A DNA stretch of 13,710 nt, taken from contig UQBG01000029.1 in the NCBI GenBank assembly GCA_900539185.1, positions 1 to 13,710 on the forward strand. The letters are read 5' to 3'. The stretch is from an uncultured Clostridium sp. (lineage in GTDB: Bacteria; Bacillota; Clostridia; Lachnospirales; Lachnospiraceae). Shown here piece after piece: positions 1 to 6,000 of the stretch (positions within the stretch are counted from its first letter, which is position 1; each line of letters begins with the position of its first letter). The notes beneath the pieces were generated by a model. It was not told the DNA's origin. It saw only the letters and a program-made list of their open reading frames with translations, and did no database searches. Both the position numbers and the translations under genes were made by a program.

Positions 1-1178
1 GAAAGTCTCTCAGAGTTCTGGCTCATCTCAAGTGCAGATGTAGCAACACCACCGGCATTGGCAGCCTTACCACCTACGAATAATACGCCATTCTCCTGTA
101 AGTACTTTGTAGCATCTAATGTAGTAGGCATGTTAGCACCCTCTGTAACGGACTTGCAGCCGTTTGCTACTAACTGCTTAGCATCCTCAAGGTTCAGCTC
201 GTTCTGAGTTGCACATGGAAGAGCTAAATCACACTTGATAGACCATACACCATGATCGTCAGCACTCTTCTTCTCATGGTACTGTGCAGATGGACGTGCT
301 GCAGCATACTCTGTCAGACGTGCTCTCTTAACTTCCTTTACTTCCTTCAGAAGTTCAACATCAATTCCTTCCGGATCATAGATCCAACCGGTTGAATCCG
401 AACAGGTTACACACTTAGCACCTAACTGATGAGCCTTCTCGATTGCGTAGATTGCTACATTACCGGCTCCTGATACAGTTGCGATCTTGCCTTCCAGACT
501 CATACCATGATCCTTCCACAGTGCATTTGTTAAATATAACAGACCATAACCGGTAGCCTGTGTACGAGCAAGTGAACCGCCCCAGGTAAGTCCCTTACCT
601 GTCAGCACACCTTCGAACATGCCCTGAATTCTCTTATACTGACCGAACATGAAACCGATTTCACGTGCGCCCGTTCCAATATCTCCGGCAGGAACATCGA
701 TATCAGCGCCGATATACTTTCCAAGCTCTGTCATAAAGCTCTGGCAGAATGCCATGATTTCTCTATCTGACTTACCCTTAGGATCAAAGTCAGAACCACC
801 CTTACCACCACCGATTGGAAGTGTTGTCAGTGAGTTCTTGAAAATCTGCTCGAATCCTAAGAACTTTATAATACCTAAGTTAACAGAAGGATGCAGTCTT
901 AAGCCTCCCTTGTAAGGTCCAATTGCATTGTTGAACTGTACACGGAAGCCACGGTTTACCTGTACCTGACCATTGTCATCTACCCATGGTACTCTAAACA
1001 TGATCTGGCGATCCGGCTCTGTGATTCTCTCAAGAATAGCATTCTTTCTATAAAGATCCTCATTTGCATCGATCACTGGTCTTAATGAGTCTAATACCTC
1101 AGTTACTGCCTGTAAGAACTCAGGCTGATCAGCATTCTTCTTCTGTACTATCTCAAGTACTTCATCAACATATGACAT
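1..1178 (-). CDS. gdhA: Glutamate dehydrogenase, probably NADP-dependent (3' end cut by window edge)
   Basis: This enzyme interconverts 2-oxoglutarate plus ammonia and glutamate in the cytoplasm; in anaerobic Clostridia it assimilates or releases ammonium. About 392 codons are visible of a family length near 445-450, so only the C-terminus is missing. The protein begins MSYVDEVLEI and aligns along its length with the Clostridium symbiosum enzyme as I remember it. Visible motifs are the substrate region PYKGGLR (about residues 89-94), the catalytic lysine in PIGGGKGGSDFDP (K126), DIPAGDIGTGAREIGFMFGQ, and a Rossmann segment VSGAGNVAIYAIEKA followed by SDSTG. The SDS pattern resembles NADP-specific enzymes more than the NAD-specific C. 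symbiosum one, so the cofactor call is an inference. AAGGAGG lies 7-8 nt before the ATG. It has its own promoter and a structured leader (listed separately). Confidence 0.96.
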   Translation of the reverse strand, partial: MSYVDEVLEIVQKKNADQPEFLQAVTEVLDSLRPVIDANEDLYRKNAILERITEPDRQIMFRVPWVDDNGQVQVNRGFRVQFNNAIGPYKGGLRLHPSVNLGIIKFLGFEQIFKNSLTTLPIGGGKGGSDFDPKGKSDREIMAFCQSFMTELGKYIGADIDVPAGDIGTGAREIGFMFGQYKRIQGMFEGVLTGKGLTWGGSLARTQATGYGLLYLTNALWKDHGMSLEGKIATVSGAGNVAIYAIEKAHQLGAKCVTCSDSTGWIYDPEGIDVELLKEVKEVKRARLTEYAAARPSAQYHEKKSADDHGVWSIKCDLALPCATQNELNLEDAKQLVANGCKSVTEGANMPTTLDATKYLQENGVLFVGGKAANAGGVATSALEMSQNSERL

Positions 1179-1186
1179 TATTTTGT

Positions 1187-1329
1187 CCTCCTTATTAAAA
1201 TACTCCTTGGTACAAAGTTCATTCCTTATTTACCAGTCCCATATGAGGTCGCGAACTCATGTGGCTGTTTTCTCAAATAGGTGTCTTTGCCCTGATTGTT
1301 ATTATATTATACTTTTATCTGTATTTCAA
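1187..1329 (-). promoter_or_regulatory. gdhA promoter, leader and ribosome binding site
   Basis: Read on the minus strand, TTGAAA (1324-1329) and TATAAT (1301-1306) are separated by 17 nt, a near-consensus sigma-A promoter. A second overlapping TATAAT lies at 1306-1311. Transcription should start near 1293-1295, giving a leader of about 115 nt that carries a hairpin (1239-1264). AAGGAGG at 1187-1193 is the ribosome binding site. The promoter begins about 40 nt downstream of the stop codon of the preceding small membrane gene, with no clear terminator between them. Confidence 0.75.
1239..1264 (-). promoter_or_regulatory. Hairpin in the gdhA leader
   Basis: On the minus strand CCACATGAG (1264-1256) pairs over 9 bp, including one G-U, with CTCATATGG (1247-1239) around an 8-nt loop TTCGCGAC. 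A flanking CAG/CTG can extend the stem with a 2-nt bulge. On the minus strand no T-run follows, so it is not an obvious intrinsic terminator or attenuator for gdhA. It lies 61-86 nt before the ATG, well clear of the ribosome binding site. It could be an mRNA-stabilising or protein-binding element. I do not recognise it as a known riboswitch class. Confidence 0.5.
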
Positions 1330-1368
1330 TGAAAAATATTCATATGAAATGATTAATTAGTCACTTCT

Positions 1369-1812
1369 TTATTCAATCGGAATCCGTTCATTCAAATAAT
1401 TGAATATACGCTGTCCATATGCACGGTTATTCCTGAAATGCAATACATACTGCTGCTTCTTGCTGCGAATCTGTATCATGAAGTAATCAATATCCGGACT
1501 CGGCTCAATCCACTGCAGCCCCGTCACTTCCGCATAAGGCAGAATCCGTTCTCCGTTGTGAAGCTTCAGCTTGATATGTTCCTCCGTAAATTCATAAGTG
1601 ATATCATATGCCTGCAGGCGAAAAGATGCCTTCAGCAGATATACGCCATAGAAGCCGGCAATCAAAGCAACCGCTATCACCAGAAACCGCATGGCAGGCA
1701 ACCGCCAGACCAGAATCATCCCGGCGATTCCCAGCAGAAGGAACAGAGTACCGATAATCCGATAGCCGATTCTTGCCGTTTTGCTCTTTTTTACTGTATA
1801 TGATAAACCCAT
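1369..1812 (-). CDS. Small two-helix membrane protein, function unknown
   Basis: This 147-residue protein has a basic N-terminus (about residues 1-15), two hydrophobic segments at roughly 18-37 and 41-60, and a soluble C-terminal half (about 68-147) that alternates beta-like strands and ends in a helix containing FNYLNERIP. The arrangement of two N-terminal membrane helices followed by a compact beta-rich domain resembles bacterial PH-like/YcxB-like membrane proteins, but this rests on overall shape, not on a recognised motif. The start is supported by GGAGGGAGG 6-7 nt upstream; that Shine-Dalgarno is formed by the edge of a 32-bp repeat. No promoter is visible in the repeat-rich upstream gap, so transcription may depend on read-through from purA. 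The gene lies between purA and gdhA, but that does not indicate a role. Confidence 0.75.
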   Translation of the reverse strand: MGLSYTVKKSKTARIGYRIIGTLFLLLGIAGMILVWRLPAMRFLVIAVALIAGFYGVYLLKASFRLQAYDITYEFTEEHIKLKLHNGERILPYAEVTGLQWIEPSPDIDYFMIQIRSKKQQYVLHFRNNRAYGQRIFNYLNERIPIE

Positions 1813-1822
1813 TATATTCCTC

Positions 1823-1854
1823 CCTCCGGCTCGGTCTCGGACTTCGCCCTATAC
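1823..1854. repeat. 32-bp direct repeat, copy 1
   Basis: This GC-rich unit begins CCTCCGGCTCGGTCTCGG on the plus strand and ends CTTCGCCCTATAC. It matches copy 2 (1873-1904) at 31 of 32 positions, with A at 1841 versus G at 1891; the copies start 50 bp apart. Read on the minus strand, the unit contains a tiny hairpin, GGGC-GAA-GYCC; the single difference turns a G-C pair into G-U, so pairing is kept. The right-hand end on the minus strand (GGAGG) supplies the ribosome binding site of the 147-residue gene. Confidence 0.85.
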
Positions 1855-1872
1855 CTACGCCGTGCTACCTCG

Positions 1873-1904
1873 CCTCCGGCTCGGTCTCGGGCTTCGCCCT
1901 ATAC
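1873..1904. repeat. 32-bp direct repeat, copy 2
   Basis: This is the second copy of the unit at 1823-1854, with one mismatch. Its end at 1904 abuts the left arm of the long hairpin at 1903-1965, so the repeat and the hairpin may form one composite element. Its base composition is visibly more GC-rich than the flanking genes. Confidence 0.85.
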
Positions 1905-1965
1905 AACACAACGGTAATGCATTGCTTTGTATGCAAGCATACCGCAATGATTACCGTTGTGTTGT
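1903..1965. repeat. Long near-perfect inverted repeat / hairpin downstream of purA
   Basis: The arms are ACAACACAACGGTAAT (1903-1918) and its exact complement at 1950-1965. Inside these, CATTGC (1920-1925) pairs with GCAATG (1944-1949), and GTATGC (1929-1934) pairs with GCATAC (1937-1942) at the tip. In total about 28 bp can pair, interrupted only by a bulged G at 1919 and a small internal loop. It begins 13 nt after the purA stop codon, so it could stop transcription or protect the purA mRNA. It lacks a clean T-run and is much longer than the other terminators here, so a palindromic repeat or MITE-like insertion is an alternative. Confidence 0.8.
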
Positions 1966-1978
1966 GCACGGCTTCAGC

Positions 1979-3253
1979 TTATCTGTATATGATATCGTCT
2001 CTGCCCGGGCCGTTGGATATCATTGTGATTGGGAAGCCAATCTGCTTTTCTACGAACTCGATATAGTTTCTGCAGTTTTCCGGAAGGTCCTCGTACTTCT
2101 TGATACCACGTATATCGCACTTCCAGCCCGGAAGCGTTTCCAGTACCGGCTTTGCCTTCTCTAACAGTGTTGTAGTCGGGAAGTCTGTCGTTACCTCTCC
2201 GTTAATTTCATATCCTGTACATACCGGTATCTCATCCAGATATCCCAGTACATCTAAGACCGTAAATGCCACATCGGTAGTACCCTGTACACGGCAGCCA
2301 TACTTCGATGCCACACAGTCAAACCATCCCATTCTTCTTGGGCGTCCGGTTGTAGCACCATACTCTCCGCCATCGCCACCGCGTCTTCTCAGTTCATCCG
2401 CTTCCTCTCCAAAGATTTCACTTACGAATGCACCTGCACCAACCGCACTGGAATATGCCTTACATACCGTAATAACCTTCTTGATCTCATATGGAGGAAT
2501 ACCGGCACCGATTGCACCATAGCCTGCCAGTGTAGAAGAAGAGGTAACCATCGGATAAATGCCGTGATCCGGATCCTTCAAAGAACCCAACTGACCTTCC
2601 AATAAAATATTCTTTCCTTCCTTGATTGCCTGATACAGGTATGCAGATGTATCGCATACGTATGGTTCGATCATTTCCTTATATTCCATTAAGGTCCGGA
2701 AGATGTCCTCTGCCTTTAACAATGGCTGGTGGTATAAATGCTCCAGCAGAACATTCTTCTGAACAATCACCCGTTCGATCTTCTCCTTCAGGGCATCCTC
2801 ATCAAACAGTTCACTTACCTGAAAACCGATCTTTGCATATTTATCTGAGTAAAACGGTGCAATTCCTGACTTTGTGGAACCAAAGGACTTGCCTGCCAGT
2901 CTGGCCTCTTCATATGTATCAAACAATACATGATATGGCATAACCATCTGTGCACGATTTGATACCAGAATCTTTGGCTTTGGTACTCCCTTTGATACGA
3001 TATCATTGATTTCTCCTACCAGTTTCGGAATGTCCAGTGCCACACCGTTTCCGATAATGCTGGTGGTATGTCCATAAAATACGCCTGATGGCAAGGTATG
3101 CAGTGCAAACTTACCATAATTATTTACAATTGTATGTCCCGCATTCGCTCCTCCCTGAAAGCGAACGATAATATCTGACTCCTTCGCCAGTGTATCTGTA
3201 ATCTTACCTTTTCCTTCATCGCCCCAGTTGGCGCCAACAATCGCCTTTACCAT
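1979..3253 (-). CDS. purA: Adenylosuccinate synthetase, divergent subfamily
   Basis: PurA joins IMP and aspartate using GTP to form adenylosuccinate, the first step from IMP to AMP, in the cytoplasm. The 424-residue length is normal. The N-terminal catalytic loop GANWGDEGKGK (residues 7-17, Asp12) and GGANAGH (His40) carry the two classic catalytic residues. GSTKSGIAPFYSDK, DHGIYPMVTSSSTLAG, VGAGAF and GATTGRPRRMGW (Arg-rich GTP/aspartate side) are also present. Compared with the E. coli protein as I remember it, the IMP-binding segment reads EGQLGSL where EGAQGTL is usual, and the inter-subunit Arg (about Arg143) is Lys, so this is a divergent lineage. Asp12 is kept, which argues against a PurZ-type enzyme. 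AGGAGG lies 7 nt before the ATG. It follows a LysR-type gene but has its own candidate promoter and operator. Confidence 0.95.
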   Translation of the reverse strand: MVKAIVGANWGDEGKGKITDTLAKESDIIVRFQGGANAGHTIVNNYGKFALHTLPSGVFYGHTTSIIGNGVALDIPKLVGEINDIVSKGVPKPKILVSNRAQMVMPYHVLFDTYEEARLAGKSFGSTKSGIAPFYSDKYAKIGFQVSELFDEDALKEKIERVIVQKNVLLEHLYHQPLLKAEDIFRTLMEYKEMIEPYVCDTSAYLYQAIKEGKNILLEGQLGSLKDPDHGIYPMVTSSSTLAGYGAIGAGIPPYEIKKVITVCKAYSSAVGAGAFVSEIFGEEADELRRRGGDGGEYGATTGRPRRMGWFDCVASKYGCRVQGTTDVAFTVLDVLGYLDEIPVCTGYEINGEVTTDFPTTTLLEKAKPVLETLPGWKCDIRGIKKYEDLPENCRNYIEFVEKQIGFPITMISNGPGRDDIIYR

Positions 3254-3292
3254 ACATAATCCTCCTGAATATTTTCAATCGATAATAATTGT

Positions 3293-3318
3293 CGTTGCAG
3301 ATAGTCTATCCCACAACG
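3293..3318 (-). promoter_or_regulatory. Hairpin at the predicted 5' end of the purA mRNA
   Basis: On the minus strand CGTTG and CAACG form an outer stem, with GATAG and CTATC as an inner stem, separated by short internal loops. It starts about 7 nt after the -10 hexamer, so it would lie at the very 5' end of the transcript, about 27 nt before AGGAGG (3261-3266). It could stabilise the mRNA or be a second DNA dyad for a regulator. Confidence 0.45.
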
Positions 3319-3324
3319 ATACAT

Positions 3325-3353
3325 AGTATATCTTATACCAAGGTATAAGTAAA
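3325..3353 (-). promoter_or_regulatory. Candidate purA promoter with palindromic operator
   Basis: On the minus strand TTTACT (3348-3353) and TATACT (3325-3330) are 17 nt apart. The spacer is almost filled by a perfect 18-bp palindrome, CTTATACCAAGGTATAAG (3332-3349), which also overlaps the -35 edge. A bound dimeric regulator here would block or remodel the promoter. The palindrome occurs once in this window. Its even-numbered centre does not fit the usual LysR-type T-N11-A box well, so the binding protein need not be the adjacent LysR regulator. The promoter assignment is moderate; the palindrome itself is certain. Confidence 0.6.
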
Positions 3354-3392
3354 ATCAATATTTATTATGTTATCCATAAGTTCCAGTTATCA

Positions 3393-4289
3393 TTAAAAGA
3401 TGTCTTTCTGCATTAACAATTCCATCAGTTTTCCTGCAGCCAGTGACAATGGCAGTCGTTCATCACTTACAACACAGATCTGACGCTTCGGAATCTGCTT
3501 ATCAAACTGAAGAACAAACAACTCCTCCGCATCCAAATAGCGTTTTGCAAAGTCCTGAACCACGCAGCCAATCCCCAGATTCTGAACTGCAAACTGTACG
3601 ATCATATCACTGGTCGCCAGTTCAAACTCCGGTGATAGCTTTACCTGATTTTCTGCCAGAAATGCATCCACATACCGCCGCGTACTGGTATTTCTTTCCA
3701 GACATATGATCGGCAGCTTCATCAGCTCCTCATATCGAAGCATCTGTGACTTATAGTTCCAGAATCTGGAGCCCGCTACAAATACATCCTGTATCTCCTT
3801 TGCCGGCATGATTCGAAGATGCTTCTCCCGTTCAAACGGACTGCTGACGATTCCAAAGTCGATCCTTCCTGCCTGCAAATGTTCCAATGTCTGAGGCGTC
3901 GGTGCATTCGTCACAGTTACCTTGATATCCGGATAGAGTCGATGATACTTCCGCAGATATGGCAGCAAATAAAACTGTAGCGTCATATCACTGGCTCCGA
4001 TTCGGATCTCACCCGTCTTCATATCGAGCATTTCCTGCAGCTTCTCTTCTCCCAGCGTGATCTGTTCGTATCCATTCTTCACATAAGTGAACAAGACCTG
4101 TCCTTCGTTTGTCAAACGCACTCCTTTGGCAGATCGTATAAACAGTTCTGTTCCCAGCGACCGTTCCAGCTGCTTGATGCCCTGACTGACCGCCGGCTGA
4201 GATATGCACAGCTCTGCTGCTGCCCGCGTGATACTCTGGCAACCGGCCACATAGTAAAATATCTTATAGTATTCCATGTTGATATTCAT
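3393..4289 (-). CDS. LysR-family transcriptional regulator
   Basis: This 298-residue protein has the standard LysR length and layout. The N-terminal winged helix-turn-helix (about residues 1-60) contains FYYVAGCQSITRAAAEL followed by SQPAVSQGIKQLE and the LFIR...LTNEG wing. A linker helix follows, then the periplasmic-binding-protein-like effector domain from about residue 90 (GEIRIGASD...LLPYLRKYHRLYPDIKVTV) to the C-terminus, ending in the typical region around NLGIGCVV. The effector is unknown. It lies between purB and purA on the same strand instead of being divergent from a target, so a role in purine or nitrogen control is only a guess from location. AGGAGG is 11 nt before the chosen ATG, rather far; no better in-frame start is seen. 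No convincing promoter is visible; the purB terminator is just upstream. Confidence 0.93.
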   Translation of the reverse strand: MNINMEYYKIFYYVAGCQSITRAAAELCISQPAVSQGIKQLERSLGTELFIRSAKGVRLTNEGQVLFTYVKNGYEQITLGEEKLQEMLDMKTGEIRIGASDMTLQFYLLPYLRKYHRLYPDIKVTVTNAPTPQTLEHLQAGRIDFGIVSSPFEREKHLRIMPAKEIQDVFVAGSRFWNYKSQMLRYEELMKLPIICLERNTSTRRYVDAFLAENQVKLSPEFELATSDMIVQFAVQNLGIGCVVQDFAKRYLDAEELFVLQFDKQIPKRQICVVSDERLPLSLAAGKLMELLMQKDIF

Positions 4290-4323
4290 GTCCTGTCATA
4301 CCTCCTGTTTCATCCGGATTACC

Positions 4324-4363
4324 AAAAACGGTCGCAATCCGTTTTTCTGCTTGCGACCGTTTT
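4324..4363 (-). terminator. Intrinsic terminator downstream of purB
   Basis: On the minus strand AAAACGGTCGCAA (4363-4351) pairs perfectly over 13 bp with TTGCGACCGTTTT (4337-4325), and the T-run TTTTT follows directly (4328-4324). A third partial copy in the loop, AAAAACGG (4346-4339), can alternatively pair 8 bp with CCGTTTTT (4331-4324), giving a shorter hairpin ending at the same T-run. It is about 60 nt beyond the purB stop codon and separates purF-purB from the LysR gene. With A-rich and T-rich flanks on both sides, it may work in both directions. Confidence 0.85.
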
Positions 4364-4426
4364 CTGCTTTCTTTATTTTATCTTTCCTGTTCTTTGTCAG
4401 ATTTCATTGCTGTCTATTTGTTTCTG

Positions 4427-5881
4427 TTATACATTGATCTCCGCTGTAAGCCCCAGAATATCTTTATTTGCGTCCAGGATCGGCTGTACAACCTCTTTTA
4501 GGAATTCCTCTGTCTGCTCCGGTGCTCTTCCTACAAAGTTCTTCGGTTCCAGAAGTGCCTCGATCTCTTCCTTTGTCATACCAAAAGCAGGATCAGCTGC
4601 GATTCTGTCTACCAGATCATTCTCTTTGCCTTCCTTCTTAACTACGGCACCTGCTGCCATCGAATGTTCACGGATTCTCTCATGCAGTTCCTGACGATTT
4701 CCGCCTCTCTTTACTGCATCCATCATAATATTTTCCGTTGCCATGAATGGAATCTCCTTCATGAATCTCTGATAAATAACCTTATCGTATACAACCAGAC
4801 CATCCACAACATTTAAGTACAGATCCAGAATTCCGTCGATGGCTAAAAAGGCTTCCGGAACAGAGATTCTCTTATTTGCAGAATCATCCAATGTCCGCTC
4901 AAACCACTGAGTAGCTGCCGTTATCGCCGGATTGATGGAATCTGCAATCACATAGTTTGCCAGAGAGGCAATCCGCTCGCTTCTCATTGGATTCCGTTTG
5001 TATGCCATAGCAGAGGATCCGATCTGATTTTTCTCAAACGGTTCCTCGATCTCCTTCAAATGCTGCAACAGGCGAATGTCATTTGAAAACTTATGTGCAC
5101 TCTGTGCAATACCGGATAATACATTCAGGATTCGGGAATCTACCTTTCGGGAGTAGGTCTGTCCGGAAACCGGATAGCACTCCTTAAAGCCCATCTTTTC
5201 TGCAATCTTTTTATCGATCTGACGTACCTTGTCATGGTCGCCATTGAACAGTTCTAAGAAACTGGCCTGTGTACCGGTTGTCCCCTTAGAACCTAACAGC
5301 TTCTGCTGATCGATCATATATTCCAGATCGCTCAAATCCAACAGGAGTTCCTGCATCCAAAGGGTTGCCCGCTTACCGACGGTCGTCGGCTGTGCCGGCT
5401 GAAAATGTGTGAATGCCAGTGTAGGCAGATCCTTGTAAGTAGCTGCAAACTTTGCCAGCTCATTGATTACGTTGATCAGCTTTTTACGCACCAGCTTCAT
5501 TGCCTCTGTCATAATGATCACATCGGTGTTATCCCCTACATAGCAGCTTGTCGCTCCCAGATGAATAATACCGGCAGCCTTCGGACACTGCTCACCATAG
5601 GCAAACACATGACTCATAACATCATGACGCACCAGCTTTTCTCTTGCCTGTGCCACTTCATAGTTAATATCCTCTGCATGAGCCTTCAATTCATCAATCT
5701 GCTCCTGTGTGATAACCGGCTTACCATTCTCACTCAGTCCCAGCTCCATCTCTGTCTCAGCCAATGCGATCCATAGCTTTCTCCAGGTCTTAAACTTCAT
5801 ATCCGGCGAAAAAATATACTGCATTTCCTTACTTGCATACCGGGCAGATAGTGGACTCTGATAAATCTCGTTGTTACTCAT
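4427..5881 (-). CDS. purB: Adenylosuccinate lyase, eukaryote-like type
   Basis: PurB acts twice in purine synthesis: it splits SAICAR to AICAR and adenylosuccinate to AMP, each time releasing fumarate, and works as a cytoplasmic homotetramer. The 484-residue length and sequence are closer to the animal ADSL type than to the shorter Bacillus type as I remember it, for example GATSCYVGDNTD at about 109-120. The catalytic histidine is His159 in THFQPAQPTTVGKR, with a conserved His86 in RHDVMSH. The superfamily signature GSSAMAYKRNPMRSE (288-302) carries the flexible-loop serine Ser289. AGGAGG lies 7 nt before the start codon. The gene follows purF by 108 nt with no terminator, so the two are probably co-transcribed; a strong terminator follows purB. 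Confidence 0.96.
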   Translation of the reverse strand: MSNNEIYQSPLSARYASKEMQYIFSPDMKFKTWRKLWIALAETEMELGLSENGKPVITQEQIDELKAHAEDINYEVAQAREKLVRHDVMSHVFAYGEQCPKAAGIIHLGATSCYVGDNTDVIIMTEAMKLVRKKLINVINELAKFAATYKDLPTLAFTHFQPAQPTTVGKRATLWMQELLLDLSDLEYMIDQQKLLGSKGTTGTQASFLELFNGDHDKVRQIDKKIAEKMGFKECYPVSGQTYSRKVDSRILNVLSGIAQSAHKFSNDIRLLQHLKEIEEPFEKNQIGSSAMAYKRNPMRSERIASLANYVIADSINPAITAATQWFERTLDDSANKRISVPEAFLAIDGILDLYLNVVDGLVVYDKVIYQRFMKEIPFMATENIMMDAVKRGGNRQELHERIREHSMAAGAVVKKEGKENDLVDRIAADPAFGMTKEEIEALLEPKNFVGRAPEQTEEFLKEVVQPILDANKDILGLTAEINV

Positions 5882-5918
5882 GACATTTCCTCCTGAACTT
5901 CTCTTTTATTCCTTAATC

Positions 5919-5932
5919 GTTATAATTATAAC
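5919..5932. repeat. 14-bp perfect palindrome between purF and purB
   Basis: GTTATAATTATAAC is self-complementary and lies 38 nt upstream of the purB start codon. It includes TATAAT on both strands, so it could be a -10 element for a secondary purB promoter, but no good -35 hexamer is found at 16-18 nt on the minus strand. It could equally be an AT-rich dyad without function. Confidence 0.35.
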
Positions 5933-5961
5933 CATGATTGTCGATTCTACTGACTTCTGTC

Positions 5962-6000
5962 ATTTCTTTGTTGTCTATTTCTTTGCTGCTTATTTCTTTG
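5962..6000 (-). repeat. Three 15-bp tandem repeats spanning the purF stop codon
   Basis: On the minus strand the 9-bp core CAAAGAAAT occurs three times at exactly 15-bp spacing (plus-strand ATTTCTTTG at 5992-6000, 5977-5985 and 5962-5970). Because 15 is a multiple of three, all copies stay in the purF frame, and each reads Lys-Lys-stop: first TAA, the real purF stop, then TAG, then TGA. The tract looks like a local expansion of the 3' end of purF. Confidence 0.8.

Noticed and set aside
1823..1965. CRISPR array or insertion-sequence end
   Set aside because: There are only two direct repeats with an 18-bp gap, no spacer series and no transposase; the hairpin is a single element.
1773..2164. 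Plus-strand frames across the repeat and the 3' end of purA
   Set aside because: They are open only because they read the repeats and antisense purA; no start signal or domain supports them.
1979..3253. PurZ (2-aminoadenine synthesis) instead of PurA
   Set aside because: PurZ enzymes replace the catalytic Asp of the GDEGKGK loop; here Asp12 is kept, and the gene sits with purB and purF, not in a phage.
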